A stretch of DNA of 64,000 nucleotides from Poriferisodalis sp965208485 (lineage in GTDB: Bacteria; Actinomycetota; Acidimicrobiia; Acidimicrobiales; Poriferisodalaceae): the NCBI RefSeq assembly GCF_965208485.1, contig NZ_OZ242344.1:3100001-3164000 (forward strand), given 5' to 3'. The position numbers and the translations under genes were made by a program. How positions within the stretch are numbered: the stretch's first letter is position 1; each line of letters opens with the position of its first letter. The notes beneath the pieces were generated by a model. It was not told where the DNA came from. It worked only from the letters and a program-made list of their open reading frames with translations, and made no database searches. Positions 34,832-44,800 of the stretch are shown here, piece after piece.

Positions 34832-35641
34832 TCAGCTGGGCGTGATCACGCCGCCGGTGAGCGATGCGAAGGGCGGGTACACCAGGATCACGGCCAGCGA
34901 GAGCGCGACTCCGGTAGCCGGCACCACGATCACCTGCGCTCGGCGTGCAGCCTTCTCGCGCTCGCTGGCCATGCTGTCGCGCCACAGCGTCTCCGCTGCG
35001 ACCAGGATGGCGTCGGACAGCCGTGTACCACGCTCCGCTGCCAAGCCGAGCGCCGATACGACCGGCGACAGGCTGACCACGCCGTAACGCTCCACGATGT
35101 TGACCAGCCCCGTCCAGGCCGGCTTGGTCTCCTGCAAGGCGGCTCGCAGGAACCGGTGCAGCAGCAGCCAACTGCCGCGCTGGCCCGCCTGCGCAGCGCT
35201 GAGCATGGCCGCGGTCGGGTCCACGCCGGCCGCCACCTGCTGAGCCACGAGAGCTATCCACACGCGGACGACGCTGTCGATTTCCGTCCGCGCCCGCTTG
35301 GCGGTATCGCGCATGCCGACCAGCGGCAGGAACCAGCCGACGAGAGAGGTGAGCAGCGTCACGACGATGGCGCCGACCACTCCCCGGTTGGTCGCGAGGC
35401 TCAGCACGACGCCGACCGTCAAGCCGCCGGCGAGCCCGCCCGTGCGCTGCAACGCGTAATAGGCGGTGGGGATGCCGGCCATGCGCAGATGCTGCTCGTC
35501 GCCTTCGCTCAGCGTCGGCAGCAGCTCGGCCAGCGATTGCCCGCGCGGTCTCGTCCTCGGCGGACGCCTCCAGCCGCGTATGCCCGCGAGCGCCATGAAC
35601 ACGCAAGCGAAGAACGCAACTCCTGCCCCCGCAGCACCCAT
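34832..35641 (-). CDS. tadC: TadC-like pilus assembly membrane protein
   Basis: 269 aa, T2SSF type. Helices lie near the N-terminus (VAFFACVFMALAGI), in the middle (VVGAIVVTLLTSLVGWFLPL) and at the end (ALSLAVILVYPPFASL). The cytoplasmic part with RGTRLSDAILVAAETLWRDS is the conserved GspF-like region. It starts at ATG 35641 with GAGGAG overlapping the tadB stop, so it is in the same operon. Confidence 0.85.
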   Translation of the reverse strand: MGAAGAGVAFFACVFMALAGIRGWRRPPRTRPRGQSLAELLPTLSEGDEQHLRMAGIPTAYYALQRTGGLAGGLTVGVVLSLATNRGVVGAIVVTLLTSLVGWFLPLVGMRDTAKRARTEIDSVVRVWIALVAQQVAAGVDPTAAMLSAAQAGQRGSWLLLHRFLRAALQETKPAWTGLVNIVERYGVVSLSPVVSALGLAAERGTRLSDAILVAAETLWRDSMASEREKAARRAQVIVVPATGVALSLAVILVYPPFASLTGGVITPS

Positions 35642-35654
35642 CTCTCACACTCCT

Positions 35655-36560
35655 CTAGATCGGCTCTCGTGCCCGCGATCGCCGCTTCGGCGGGATCAGC
35701 ACCGATTCCTGCCCGCGCACCACGGAGTGAAACACCAAGAAGCCGATGGACATCAGCAGCATTCCCGCGATCAGCACGAAGACCATCTGGCCTGTCGGTG
35801 TCGAATAGACCTCGAAATACGTGGGGTTGTTGCGATACATCAGGGTGACGATCCCGCTGGCGAGACCCAGCAGGGCGATGGTCTGCGTCCACAGCTGCAC
35901 GACGGCTTCGGTGCGAGCACGGTGCAGTTCGACCACGTCGGCGATCCGTCCGCACATGTCCAGCAGCGGATCGGCGACTGAACCGCCCGACTTGGCAGCC
36001 ATCTTCAGCCCGGCGGCGACTTCGGGTTCCCAGATGCGACCGGATCTGCCGAGTTCTTCGAGCGCTGTCTCCAATCCGCTCACATGCGCCTTGGCGGAGA
36101 TCTGCTCGATGGTGTGGCGAATCTCGATGGGCGCATGTTCCACGCTGCTGCGCAACGAGTCTGCAAGACCCGAGCCGGCGCGGGCCAGTTCGGCGAGCTG
36201 GCGGGACCACAGGGACCATGCCAATGCTTCACGGGTCTGGTGCCTGCGTCGCTTCGGGGCTGCAAAGAAGGGCGGCAGCATGACGCCGAGGCCGGCGAGC
36301 AGGACTGCCATGCCGGCGAGGCCGGTGAAGAGCCAGCCCGTCGCGAGGCCCACGGTCCCCGCGATGATCTGCACAATGGAAACTGTCCCGAGAGCGCGCC
36401 GCCGCCGCTGCTTGCGGGCCTCGAGCGTCATGTACAACCGCAGGCTGCGCGAACCGCTGTCGACGCGTGATGACTCTCGGTTCAAGGCGCCGCTCTGCGC
36501 AAGCACGCACAGCAGGCCGCAGCCGGCGAACAGCAGGCCGAATGAGATCGCAATGTTCAT
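35655..36560 (-). CDS. tadB: TadB-like pilus assembly membrane protein
   Basis: 301 aa from ATG 36560. Helices at the start (ISFGLLFAGCGLLCVLA), centre (IIAGTVGLATGWLFTGLAGM) and end (VFVLIAGMLLMSIGFLVFH) surround a T2SSF domain with SGLADSLRSSVEHAP and AAKSGGSVADPLLDM. It forms the inner-membrane platform with TadC. It lies seven bases after the cpaB-like gene. Confidence 0.85.
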   Translation of the reverse strand: MNIAISFGLLFAGCGLLCVLAQSGALNRESSRVDSGSRSLRLYMTLEARKQRRRRALGTVSIVQIIAGTVGLATGWLFTGLAGMAVLLAGLGVMLPPFFAAPKRRRHQTREALAWSLWSRQLAELARAGSGLADSLRSSVEHAPIEIRHTIEQISAKAHVSGLETALEELGRSGRIWEPEVAAGLKMAAKSGGSVADPLLDMCGRIADVVELHRARTEAVVQLWTQTIALLGLASGIVTLMYRNNPTYFEVYSTPTGQMVFVLIAGMLLMSIGFLVFHSVVRGQESVLIPPKRRSRAREPI

Positions 36561-36567
36561 CCTGCGC

Positions 36568-37923
36568 TCATCCTGCTTCTCCGTCGCCCGGTGCGGTCTC
36601 GGCGGTCTCGCCGGTCGACGGCTCGACACCGCCGCCCTCCGCGCCGCCCGGTGCGGTCTCGGCGGTCTCGCCGGCATCGGGCGTCTCCCCAGCAGCTTGG
36701 TCGGGCGCCTCGGCCTGAGCACCGCTCAGCTCGAGCGCCTCGTCGAGGTTCCTCACAGTGCCGTCTTGGATCAGCTGCCGGTTGCCGGTCCATTCCGCCT
36801 GCCACGCTGCATCGAGGCGCGCGCGCATGTCGTCGACATCGGTTCCCGCCGGAATCGGCAGCACCATCGGATTCGCGCCGAGGCGTACAGGCAGCGCCCG
36901 CCAGGCGATCCAGTCCTCAGGGGTGACGAACATCCGCATGACGCCGGCGGCGTAGTTATTGAGCGTCATCTCCATGATCACGCTGCGAGGCCGTCCGTCG
37001 TCGTCCGGTTCGGGCGCAGCGCCGGGGTCGATGAGCAGCACCCGGTCGCCGTCGCGCACGTCGGTGACCGTGAGGCTCGTGTCGAGACCCAGCCGCACCT
37101 CCAGCTCGCCCGGTCCGGGCAAGGGCCCGGGCGGAGGACGGCTCTCCTGCAACCGTGCCACAGCAGCTTCCCATTCGTCTGCCCAGACCTCGTTCAGGCC
37201 CTCGGCGAAGGTGTCTGTGTCGCCGCCGAGCGGCACTTTGCGCACCAGCGGGCTCGCCCCCAGGAACCGAAGCAGCTGGCGCCACTCTCCCCACTCGGCA
37301 GGCGTCAGCAGCAATCGGAGGCTTGTGCCGTCGAGATCTCGCAGTTCCATGGATCGGATGACCTGCCGAGGCCTGCCGCTGTCCTCCAATGACGGCTCTT
37401 GGCCACGGTCGATCAGCAGCACGGTGTCGCCGATGCTGAGCTCGGTCGTCTCCAGCGAAGTGTCCAGCGGAACCAGCAGCTCGAGCTGGTTGCCGACAGG
37501 GCCTGCTGCACGTGCGATCACCATGTCGAAGAGGATCGGCGTGCCGGCCACGACGTCGTGCGTCGCGACCATCCCGTCGAAGCTGAACGGGGCTTCATCT
37601 GTGTAGGGGATGTGAGGGATGCCGCCCATGACCGCGCTGTCCGACGTGAAGTCGGAAGCGCTGAGGATCTCGCCGACGGTGATGTCGCGAGCAGCGACGA
37701 GCACCTCAGAGCGGCTGTCGAAGGCATCCGACACGATGACGAAGCCTGCGACGCTGACCAGCATGCCGACGAGGCCCGCTGCGACAAGCGCAGTGCGGCG
37801 CCCCCGCGGCGACAGTGAGAATCGCTTGCGCTCGTCCGCAGCGAGCGCGTCGGCGCCTTCGGTCTCGCGCTCGTCCCCTGTGGCGGGGACCGAAGGACCA
37901 TGGGTTCGGGTGTCGACACTCAC
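36568..37923 (-). CDS. cpaB: CpaB/RcpC-like SAF-domain pilus protein
   Basis: 451 aa from GTG 37923. A cytoplasmic N-tail, one helix (ALVAAGLVGMLVSVAGFVIV) and a SAF domain (VLVAARDITVGEILSASDFT) are typical of CpaB. Two repeated RcpC-like domains follow, each with LLVPLDTSLETTELSIGDTV or its equivalent and GRPRxVI. The Pro/Glu-rich tail contains two GETAETAPG units. First gene of the minus-strand operon cpaB-tadB-tadC-pilin-tadG-like. TadZ is not found in the window. Confidence 0.8.
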   Translation of the reverse strand: MSVDTRTHGPSVPATGDERETEGADALAADERKRFSLSPRGRRTALVAAGLVGMLVSVAGFVIVSDAFDSRSEVLVAARDITVGEILSASDFTSDSAVMGGIPHIPYTDEAPFSFDGMVATHDVVAGTPILFDMVIARAAGPVGNQLELLVPLDTSLETTELSIGDTVLLIDRGQEPSLEDSGRPRQVIRSMELRDLDGTSLRLLLTPAEWGEWRQLLRFLGASPLVRKVPLGGDTDTFAEGLNEVWADEWEAAVARLQESRPPPGPLPGPGELEVRLGLDTSLTVTDVRDGDRVLLIDPGAAPEPDDDGRPRSVIMEMTLNNYAAGVMRMFVTPEDWIAWRALPVRLGANPMVLPIPAGTDVDDMRARLDAAWQAEWTGNRQLIQDGTVRNLDEALELSGAQAEAPDQAAGETPDAGETAETAPGGAEGGGVEPSTGETAETAPGDGEAG

Positions 37924-38045
37924 GTTGCAGTGCTTCTCCTCGATTCCGTCCCGGTGAGAACCGCCGGTGCGATGGACGAGCGTCCTCGGTGCCGCTCGCC
38001 ATCATGCTACGACTCATCGATTGCCGACTTCACGCCAGCCGGGGT

Positions 38046-38092
38046 GCGGCGAGGCTGCGGCGAGGCTGCGGCGAGGCTCGGGCGAGGCTCGC
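38046..38092. repeat. 11-bp tandem repeat in the divergent intergenic region
   Basis: CGGCGAGGCTG is repeated about four times in the 219-bp gap between the Tad operon and the S41-like gene. No promoter elements are clear around it. Confidence 0.7.
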
Positions 38093-38142
38093 GTCGGTGT
38101 CGACTGCTTGGGCCGGCGAATGCTTGGGCTAGCGTCTGCGCT

Positions 38143-41100
38143 GTGAGATTCAGAACGAGATCCGGAGCGAGGTCCGGAACCGCTCGCCGTCTCGCCGCGC
38201 TGGCGGCGTTCGCTCTCGCAGCAATCTCTCTGGCAATGCTGCCGCCGCAGGCCGCCGCGCAGGGCAAAGACGACGACCATCCTCGCGATGTTGCAGGAGT
38301 CACACGCGAGTGCACCTCGTTGACCAGGGTGCCCGAGGACTTCGTGCTGCTGTGCATCGCCTTGTACCGCATCTTGAACGAGCACGTCGACCTCGATCTG
38401 CACTTGGACCGGGATGCGCCCTCCGATCTGGTCGCTCAGCTCGCCGCCGCTGCGGCTCAAGGCGTGCGAGACGCGTCGCTCGAGCCGCGGACGTCGGGGA
38501 CGGCGCCGATGTGCTTCGAGCCGATCGCAGCGTCCGAGGCGATACGCGCAGCGTTCGAGACGATGTGCGACGAGATCGACCAGGTGCTCGACACCGCCGC
38601 AGCGGTCGTCGCCGCGACCGACGCGATGCTGGCGTTCTTCGGCGACCCCGAGACGGCTTGGCTGCCTGAACCGGAGTATCAGCGGTACTTGACGAGAGTT
38701 GGGTACTTTGCCTTCGGCGTCCCCCCGCCGCTCAGATCGGTGCCGTGGGCGGCGACGACTGCTTCGCCGTTCGCCGGCGAATTGTCGGTCGGACTCGGCT
38801 TCGAGTACGAAGCCGCACACGAGGACGGCACGCCATGCACAGACGTCTATGCGGCGGTGTGCTGGTGGGTCGTCACCAGTGTGGAAGAAGGAGGAGCGGC
38901 CGACATGGCCGGCCTGCAGGCAGGCGATGTCATACGGGCAGTCCTCACCAATGCCGGCACGCACGCCGAGCAGTCGTACCTGCTCTCAGAGTCCTCCTGC
39001 ACGCCGTGGTCGCATCTGGACGAGCAGTACATCACCGACATCGCGGTTCGACTGGAGGTGCAGCGCGAGGCAGGGCGCCTGACGTTCGACTTGGAGGGAG
39101 TGGAGTACCTCAGGCCGGGGGCGCTCGGCTTCTACGTCGACGTCAGCGAGATCGATCGCAGGGTCGGCTTCATTCAAGTCCACTCGATGGGGGATCCCGC
39201 GTTGTCCGGAGATGTTCGTCGATTCCGGGAGCTCTTGAACAGGCTGATAACGCTTCGGGAAATCGACCTTCTCTACATCGACTTGCGAGGCACGCACGGC
39301 AACAACTTCGACGCCTTGGAGTCGATGGCCGGCATGCTGCTCGGGCCCGGCGTCGATCTGGGCTCGACCAGGCTCAGGGCCGCCATCACCTCCAACTTCG
39401 ACTTTGACCTGAACTCGGTCGGTGAGCAGCTTGCGGGTGACGCCGACGATCTGCCTGTGGTGGTGCTCGTCGATGAGAGGACCGAGGGAAGTTCGGAGTG
39501 GCTGGCGCATGTGCTGCAGCATTACGACCGTGCTCTCGTCGCAGGAATCGAGACTGCCGGCCTGTTCGGCATGTCCCTCACCCGGACCGTGCACGCCGAT
39601 GACGGGTCGTCGTTGGGAGGGCTGCGGCTCACCGCTGGGAAGTACACCGGTCCGGACGGCATGACCCCGAGCGGCGGTGTGGTGCCCGATCGGGAATTCG
39701 TTTCCGACGGCTGTCCTAGCCCGACGGAGTTCGTCGAGGAGCTCACCGAGACCTTTCGCCCATCGATCACAAGGGTCGAGATCACGTCGCGGCCCGAGTT
39801 CGTGTCGTACAGGACCGGTGAGGTGATCACCGTGACGGTGACGATCGACGACATCGTGTCCGTCGACACCGCCGGCGGCGTGCCGTACCTGGGGCTGCAG
39901 GTCGGGCCGAATCTGCGGCAGGCGGCGCATGCCACGACGACCCATGCCGACGGCCGGACGCTGCTGACGTTCGACTACACGGTCGTGGACGAGTGGGACG
40001 ACGACGGCGTCTCGCTGCCGGCCGACCCGATCACGCTGAACGGCGGCACCATCAGAGCAGGAGGCCCCTTCCATTTCGACGCGATGCTCAGCTACCGCGC
40101 CTTGGACGATGACCCGCTCCATACGGTCAGAGGCTCCTCGACGGCGAACATGCCGCCGCAGCTGATACCCGATGAGGTGTTCGAGGTCTCTGAGCACGCC
40201 ATTGTCGGCACAGACGTCGGGAGGCCCATTGTTGCCTTGGATCTCGATCCGGTGACCTTCGGTCTCGAGAGCGAGTCGGAGGAAGTGCTGTTGGCGATTG
40301 ATGTGTCGAGTGGTCAGTTGCGGACGAGTGCGTTGTTGGATCATGAGAGTTTGCCGGTGATTCCGGTGACGGTGGTGGCGACTGATTCTTTGGGTGCGCA
40401 GAGCCGGTTGGACATTGTTGTGACGGTGGTTGATGAGAATGATGACGGTGAGTTCTGGCTTTCTTCGACGATGCCGCGGGTGTCGGTGCCGTTGACGGCG
40501 GAGTTGTTCGATCAGGATGACGATGTGGTGGTGAGTTCGTGGGCGTGGGAGCGTTCGCAGGATGGTGATGTGTGGGAGGCGGTTGACGGCGAGGCGGAGT
40601 CGGATGAGCCGTTGGAGTCGCGGTATGTGCCTGGGGGTGCTGATTTGGGGCATTTCTTGCGGGCGACGGTGGTGTATGAGGACGAGTTCGGGGGTCCGTA
40701 TACGTTGTCGGCGGTGTCTGCGGGTGTTGTCGGGGCGCCGCCGGCTGATGGTGCGGTGGTGCCTGTTGGCGATGTGGTGACGGGTGAGGCGATTCTGATC
40801 ATGGCGAATGGGTGGCGTCCGCCTGATATTGCTGCTGCGGCTGCGCTGAGTGCTCATACGGAGGGGTCGGCGGTGTTCTACACGGCGGGGGATCGGCTTT
40901 CGGAGGCGGCTCGTGATTTGCTGGCCGATTATCGGCCTGCTGAGGTGGTCACTGTCGGGGGGACTGCTGCGGTGAGCTTGACGGCGTTCGCGACGGCGAG
41001 GCGGGTGTCGGATGGTTCTGATTTCTCTCGTATCGGGGGCGCTACGCGGGTGGAGACTGCTGCGGGCATCGCGCGTCGGATTCTGGGGGCGCCGGGTGCC

Positions 41101-41760
41101 GGCAGTGCCGGTGCGACGTTGTTCGTCGCGAATGGGTGGCGTTCTCCTGACATCAGCGTGGCGGCTGCGCTGTCCGCGCAGGAGGAGCGTTCGGCGATTC
41201 TCTATACCGCTGCGGACGGGAGTCTGGCTGGGGCGACTGCGGAGTTGATCGCTGAGTACCGTCCGGCGCGGGTGGTGGTGGTCGGCGGTGTGGCGGTGGT
41301 GGATGTCGGCATCGAGGAGGAGATCGCTGAGTTGGTGCCTGATGCGGGCGTCGAGCGCGTCGCCGGGGCTGATCGCACCGGCACCGCGGCCGGCGCGGTG
41401 CGCGAGTCGCTGGGCCTGCCCGGCAGCCGTCCTGCGGGCTCGCAGGTGTTCATGCTGGCGAACGGCTGGCGTCCGCCTGATGTCATGATGGCTGCCGTGC
41501 TGAGCGCGCGTACGCCTGATTCCTATGTGCTGTTCGCCCCGCAAGCGGACCGCAGCGAGCTCACCGACGAGACCGTCTCGGTGCTGGGGAACTACCCGCC
41601 GAGCCGCATCGTGCTCGTCGGCGGCAGCGAAGTCATCTCCGAGCGGATGCGCGACAACGTCCGCATCGCCGCCCCGGACGCACGCATCTCGCGCCTCAGC
41701 GGACCCACACGAGTCGAAACCGCCGCCGCCGTCGCACGCAGAATCCTCGGCACCCCGTAG
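38143..41760 (+). CDS. Secreted S41-like protein with cadherin and three CW_binding_2 repeats, copy 1
   Basis: 1205 aa. GTG 38143 is chosen because the N-terminus then matches the paralogue at 41848 (VRFRT...TARRLAALAAFALA signal peptide, cut near AAA|QGK). A PDZ-like segment (AADMAGLQAGDVIRAV) and an S41 peptidase fold (LPVVVLVDERTEGSSEWLAH) follow. The serine of the canonical TASASE motif is Gly here and the dyad lysine is not evident, so activity is doubtful. Next are an Ig-like region (VITVTVTIDDIVSVDTAGG), a cadherin domain with VVDENDDGEF, a linker domain and three CW_binding_2 repeats (ANGWRPPDI/ANGWRSPDI/ANGWRPPDV) that should bind the cell wall. The last 1.47 kb is nearly base-identical to the next gene. 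Confidence 0.85.
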   Translation: MRFRTRSGARSGTARRLAALAAFALAAISLAMLPPQAAAQGKDDDHPRDVAGVTRECTSLTRVPEDFVLLCIALYRILNEHVDLDLHLDRDAPSDLVAQLAAAAAQGVRDASLEPRTSGTAPMCFEPIAASEAIRAAFETMCDEIDQVLDTAAAVVAATDAMLAFFGDPETAWLPEPEYQRYLTRVGYFAFGVPPPLRSVPWAATTASPFAGELSVGLGFEYEAAHEDGTPCTDVYAAVCWWVVTSVEEGGAADMAGLQAGDVIRAVLTNAGTHAEQSYLLSESSCTPWSHLDEQYITDIAVRLEVQREAGRLTFDLEGVEYLRPGALGFYVDVSEIDRRVGFIQVHSMGDPALSGDVRRFRELLNRLITLREIDLLYIDLRGTHGNNFDALESMAGMLLGPGVDLGSTRLRAAITSNFDFDLNSVGEQLAGDADDLPVVVLVDERTEGSSEWLAHVLQHYDRALVAGIETAGLFGMSLTRTVHADDGSSLGGLRLTAGKYTGPDGMTPSGGVVPDREFVSDGCPSPTEFVEELTETFRPSITRVEITSRPEFVSYRTGEVITVTVTIDDIVSVDTAGGVPYLGLQVGPNLRQAAHATTTHADGRTLLTFDYTVVDEWDDDGVSLPADPITLNGGTIRAGGPFHFDAMLSYRALDDDPLHTVRGSSTANMPPQLIPDEVFEVSEHAIVGTDVGRPIVALDLDPVTFGLESESEEVLLAIDVSSGQLRTSALLDHESLPVIPVTVVATDSLGAQSRLDIVVTVVDENDDGEFWLSSTMPRVSVPLTAELFDQDDDVVVSSWAWERSQDGDVWEAVDGEAESDEPLESRYVPGGADLGHFLRATVVYEDEFGGPYTLSAVSAGVVGAPPADGAVVPVGDVVTGEAILIMANGWRPPDIAAAAALSAHTEGSAVFYTAGDRLSEAARDLLADYRPAEVVTVGGTAAVSLTAFATARRVSDGSDFSRIGGATRVETAAGIARRILGAPGAGSAGATLFVANGWRSPDISVAAALSAQEERSAILYTAADGSLAGATAELIAEYRPARVVVVGGVAVVDVGIEEEIAELVPDAGVERVAGADRTGTAAGAVRESLGLPGSRPAGSQVFMLANGWRPPDVMMAAVLSARTPDSYVLFAPQADRSELTDETVSVLGNYPPSRIVLVGGSEVISERMRDNVRIAAPDARISRLSGPTRVETAAAVARRILGTP

Positions 41761-41767
41761 AAACCAG
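40291..41767 (+). repeat. 1.48-kb direct repeat, copy 1
   Basis: This matches 44098-45574 at an offset of 3807, with one substitution noticed (G/T at about 41587/45394). It covers the cadherin domain, the linker domain, three CW_binding_2 repeats and seven bases past the stop. Confidence 0.92.
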
Positions 41768-41786
41768 AGCATGGACCCGCAGCGAA

Positions 41787-41834
41787 CCCCCCCCTGCCGC
41801 AGCGGGCAACGACCGATCGCCGGGGGGGGGGGGG
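41787..41834. repeat. C8 and G13 homopolymer tracts before the second S41-like gene
   Basis: Eight C (41787-41794) and thirteen G (41822-41834) lie 14-61 bp upstream of the GTG at 41848. They can pair as a strong hairpin, and the G tract is slip-prone at the position expected for promoter elements. No other sequence in the 87-bp gap looks like a promoter. Confidence 0.75.
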
Positions 41835-41847
41835 TATTCTCCGCACC

Positions 41848-44800
41848 GTGAGATTTAGAACCACTCGCCGCCTCGCTGCGCTGGCGGCATTCGCTCTCGC
41901 AACGCTCGCCATCGTGATAGTGCCGACGCAGGCCGCAGCGCAGAGCCCGCAGAGCCGCAGCACTGTGCCCGCCGAATGCCGTTCGACGACCACGGTGCCC
42001 GAGGACTTCCTGATGCTGTGCGTCGCCTTCCACCTCATTGTGGATGAGCACTTCGACATCGATCCGGACGAGTCCTCCGACGAGCGCGCCGAGCAGATTG
42101 CCCAGCTTGCCGCAGCCGCAGTCTCGGGCGTGCAGAACGCCTCTCTCGATCAGCGGACATCGGGGACGGCGCCGGAGTGCTACGCGCCGCATGCAGCGTT
42201 CGAGGCGGTGTGCGACGAGATCGACCAAGTGCTCGACACCGTCAGAGCGGTGCTTGTCGCGACCGACGCGATGCTGGCGTTCTTCGACGACATCGAGACC
42301 GACCGGTTGACCGTGCCGGAACTCATTGTATTCAGAGCCACGATCAGCAGGGCCGTCAAGAGTGTCGAACTCGGCATGCAGGACGAATTCGCCGACGAGT
42401 ACGGCAGGCCGTGCTCAATCTATGACCCGCCGTCGATATGGCTGAATTGCGCGTGGTATGTCGCCAGTGTGGACGCAGGGGGAGCGGCTGATATGGCCGG
42501 CTTGCAGGTGGGCGATTTCATCACAAGATTTGTCACCGATGTCGGCGCGGCAGACGAAGTTGAGCGAATTCCCGTCGGCGGCTCCCATGGCTGCCCGCCA
42601 TGGTGGGATCTGGAAGATCGGTACATCGAGCCAATCGACATCCGCATAGATGTTGTACGTGACGAGGAGCCACTGACGTTCGACGTGAACGGCATGGAGT
42701 ACACCATGCCGGCGGCCTTTGGCTTGGTTGCCGACAGCGGCACCAGCAAGGTCGGCTACATCAAAGTAAACTCGATGGAACGCGATACAGTATATCATCC
42801 ACCGAGGCAGCTGGACGAAAACGGTCTCCCCCGGGATGATATTGCTCTGTTCCAGCTGATTCTGAGCGACCAGATAGAGAATGATGCCATCGACGAGCTG
42901 ATTCTCGACTTGCGAGGCACCTACAGCAACAACCGATCGGGAATGCGGCATATTGCCGCCGCATTTCTCGGGGACGAGGTTGACGTCGGAAGCATGATGT
43001 GGAGACCGCAAACAGGTACGGAATCTAGATTCGCAAGGTTTCAGACCAGTGGAGGACATCTTGCGGGCGACTTTGACGATCTGCCTGTGGTGGTGCTAGT
43101 CGATGCGGGGACCGAAGGAACTGCTGAGTGGCTGGCCTATGTGCTGCAGCAGTACGAACGCGCTTTCTTCGTAGGAGCCGCGACTTCCGGCGCGTTCGCT
43201 TTGCCTTTGTCCAACCTGACCGGTGTGTACGCCGACGACGGCTCGTCGATAGGCGCCGTGCGGATCCCCATCGGCAGATATACGGGCCCGAACAGTGCGA
43301 TGCCGAGCCGTGTGGAGCCACATCGGTGGTTCCTGCACGGCGAATGCGCTTCGTCGCCGACGGAATTCGTCGACGCGGTCTTCGATGCCGTATCTGCGCA
43401 AGCTGTGTGCATCGAGATCACGTCTCAGCCCATGAGCGTCTCGTACATGACGGGCGAGGTGATCACCGTGACGGTGACGATCGACGACATCGTGTCCGTC
43501 GACACCGCCGGCGGCGTGCCGTACCTGGGGCTGCAGGTCGGGCCGAATCTGCGGCAGGCGGCGCATGCCACGACGACCCATGCCGACGGCCGGACGCTGC
43601 TGACCTTCGACTACACGGTCGTGGACGAGGGGGACGACGACGGCGTCTCGCTGCCGGCCGACCCGATCACGCTGAACGGCGGCACCTTGGACACGGGAGA
43701 CTTTTTCCAACTCGACGCGGATCTCAGCTACGCCGCCCTCGACGACAACCTGCACCACACGGTTCGGGGTTCCTCGACGGCGAACATGGCGCCGCTGTTC
43801 GTGAGGCCTGTGGTGGAGTTCGATGTCCTTGAGCACGGACTCGCCCCTTCTGCCGACGTGAGCTGCATGGGTGTCGAGGAAGAAGTGACAGAGTTCGAGA
43901 TCTCCGAGCATGCGTCCGTCGGCACGCTGATCGGACCGCCCTTCATCGCTCTGGACGACGATCCGGTGACCTTCAGTCTCGAGAGCGAGTTGGCCGGCAT
44001 GCCGTCGGAGACTGACATGGCTGACATGGGTGACATGGCTGACATGGGTGACATGGCTGACATGGGTGACATGGCTGACGACGTGATCGGCTTGCCGTTG
44101 GCGATTGATGTGTCGAGTGGTCAGTTGCGGACGAGTGCGTTGTTGGATCATGAGAGTTTGCCGGTGATTCCGGTGACGGTGGTGGCGACTGATTCTTTGG
44201 GTGCGCAGAGCCGGTTGGACATTGTTGTGACGGTGGTTGATGAGAATGATGACGGTGAGTTCTGGCTTTCTTCGACGATGCCGCGGGTGTCGGTGCCGTT
44301 GACGGCGGAGTTGTTCGATCAGGATGACGATGTGGTGGTGAGTTCGTGGGCGTGGGAGCGTTCGCAGGATGGTGATGTGTGGGAGGCGGTTGACGGCGAG
44401 GCGGAGTCGGATGAGCCGTTGGAGTCGCGGTATGTGCCTGGGGGTGCTGATTTGGGGCATTTCTTGCGGGCGACGGTGGTGTATGAGGACGAGTTCGGGG
44501 GTCCGTATACGTTGTCGGCGGTGTCTGCGGGTGTTGTCGGGGCGCCGCCGGCTGATGGTGCGGTGGTGCCTGTTGGCGATGTGGTGACGGGTGAGGCGAT
44601 TCTGATCATGGCGAATGGGTGGCGTCCGCCTGATATTGCTGCTGCGGCTGCGCTGAGTGCTCATACGGAGGGGTCGGCGGTGTTCTACACGGCGGGGGAT
44701 CGGCTTTCGGAGGCGGCTCGTGATTTGCTGGCCGATTATCGGCCTGCTGAGGTGGTCACTGTCGGGGGGACTGCTGCGGTGAGCTTGACGGCGTTCGCGA

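Noticed and set aside
35655..36722. Longer N-terminus of the TadB-like protein
   Set aside because: The extra 54 residues are Arg/Pro repeats antisense to the Pro/Glu tail of the cpaB-like gene. ATG 36560 gives a normal TadB start.
37900..38142. Extended N-terminus of the first S41-like protein
   Set aside because: GTG 38143 aligns with the paralogue's start and directly precedes the signal peptide. The region before it contains 11-bp repeats and divergent promoter space.
38986..42228. Minus-strand open frame of about 1080 codons across the two S41-like genes
   Set aside because: It is antisense to two genes with signal peptides and known domains, has no ribosome site, and its composition is RHRQ-rich as expected for a shadow frame.
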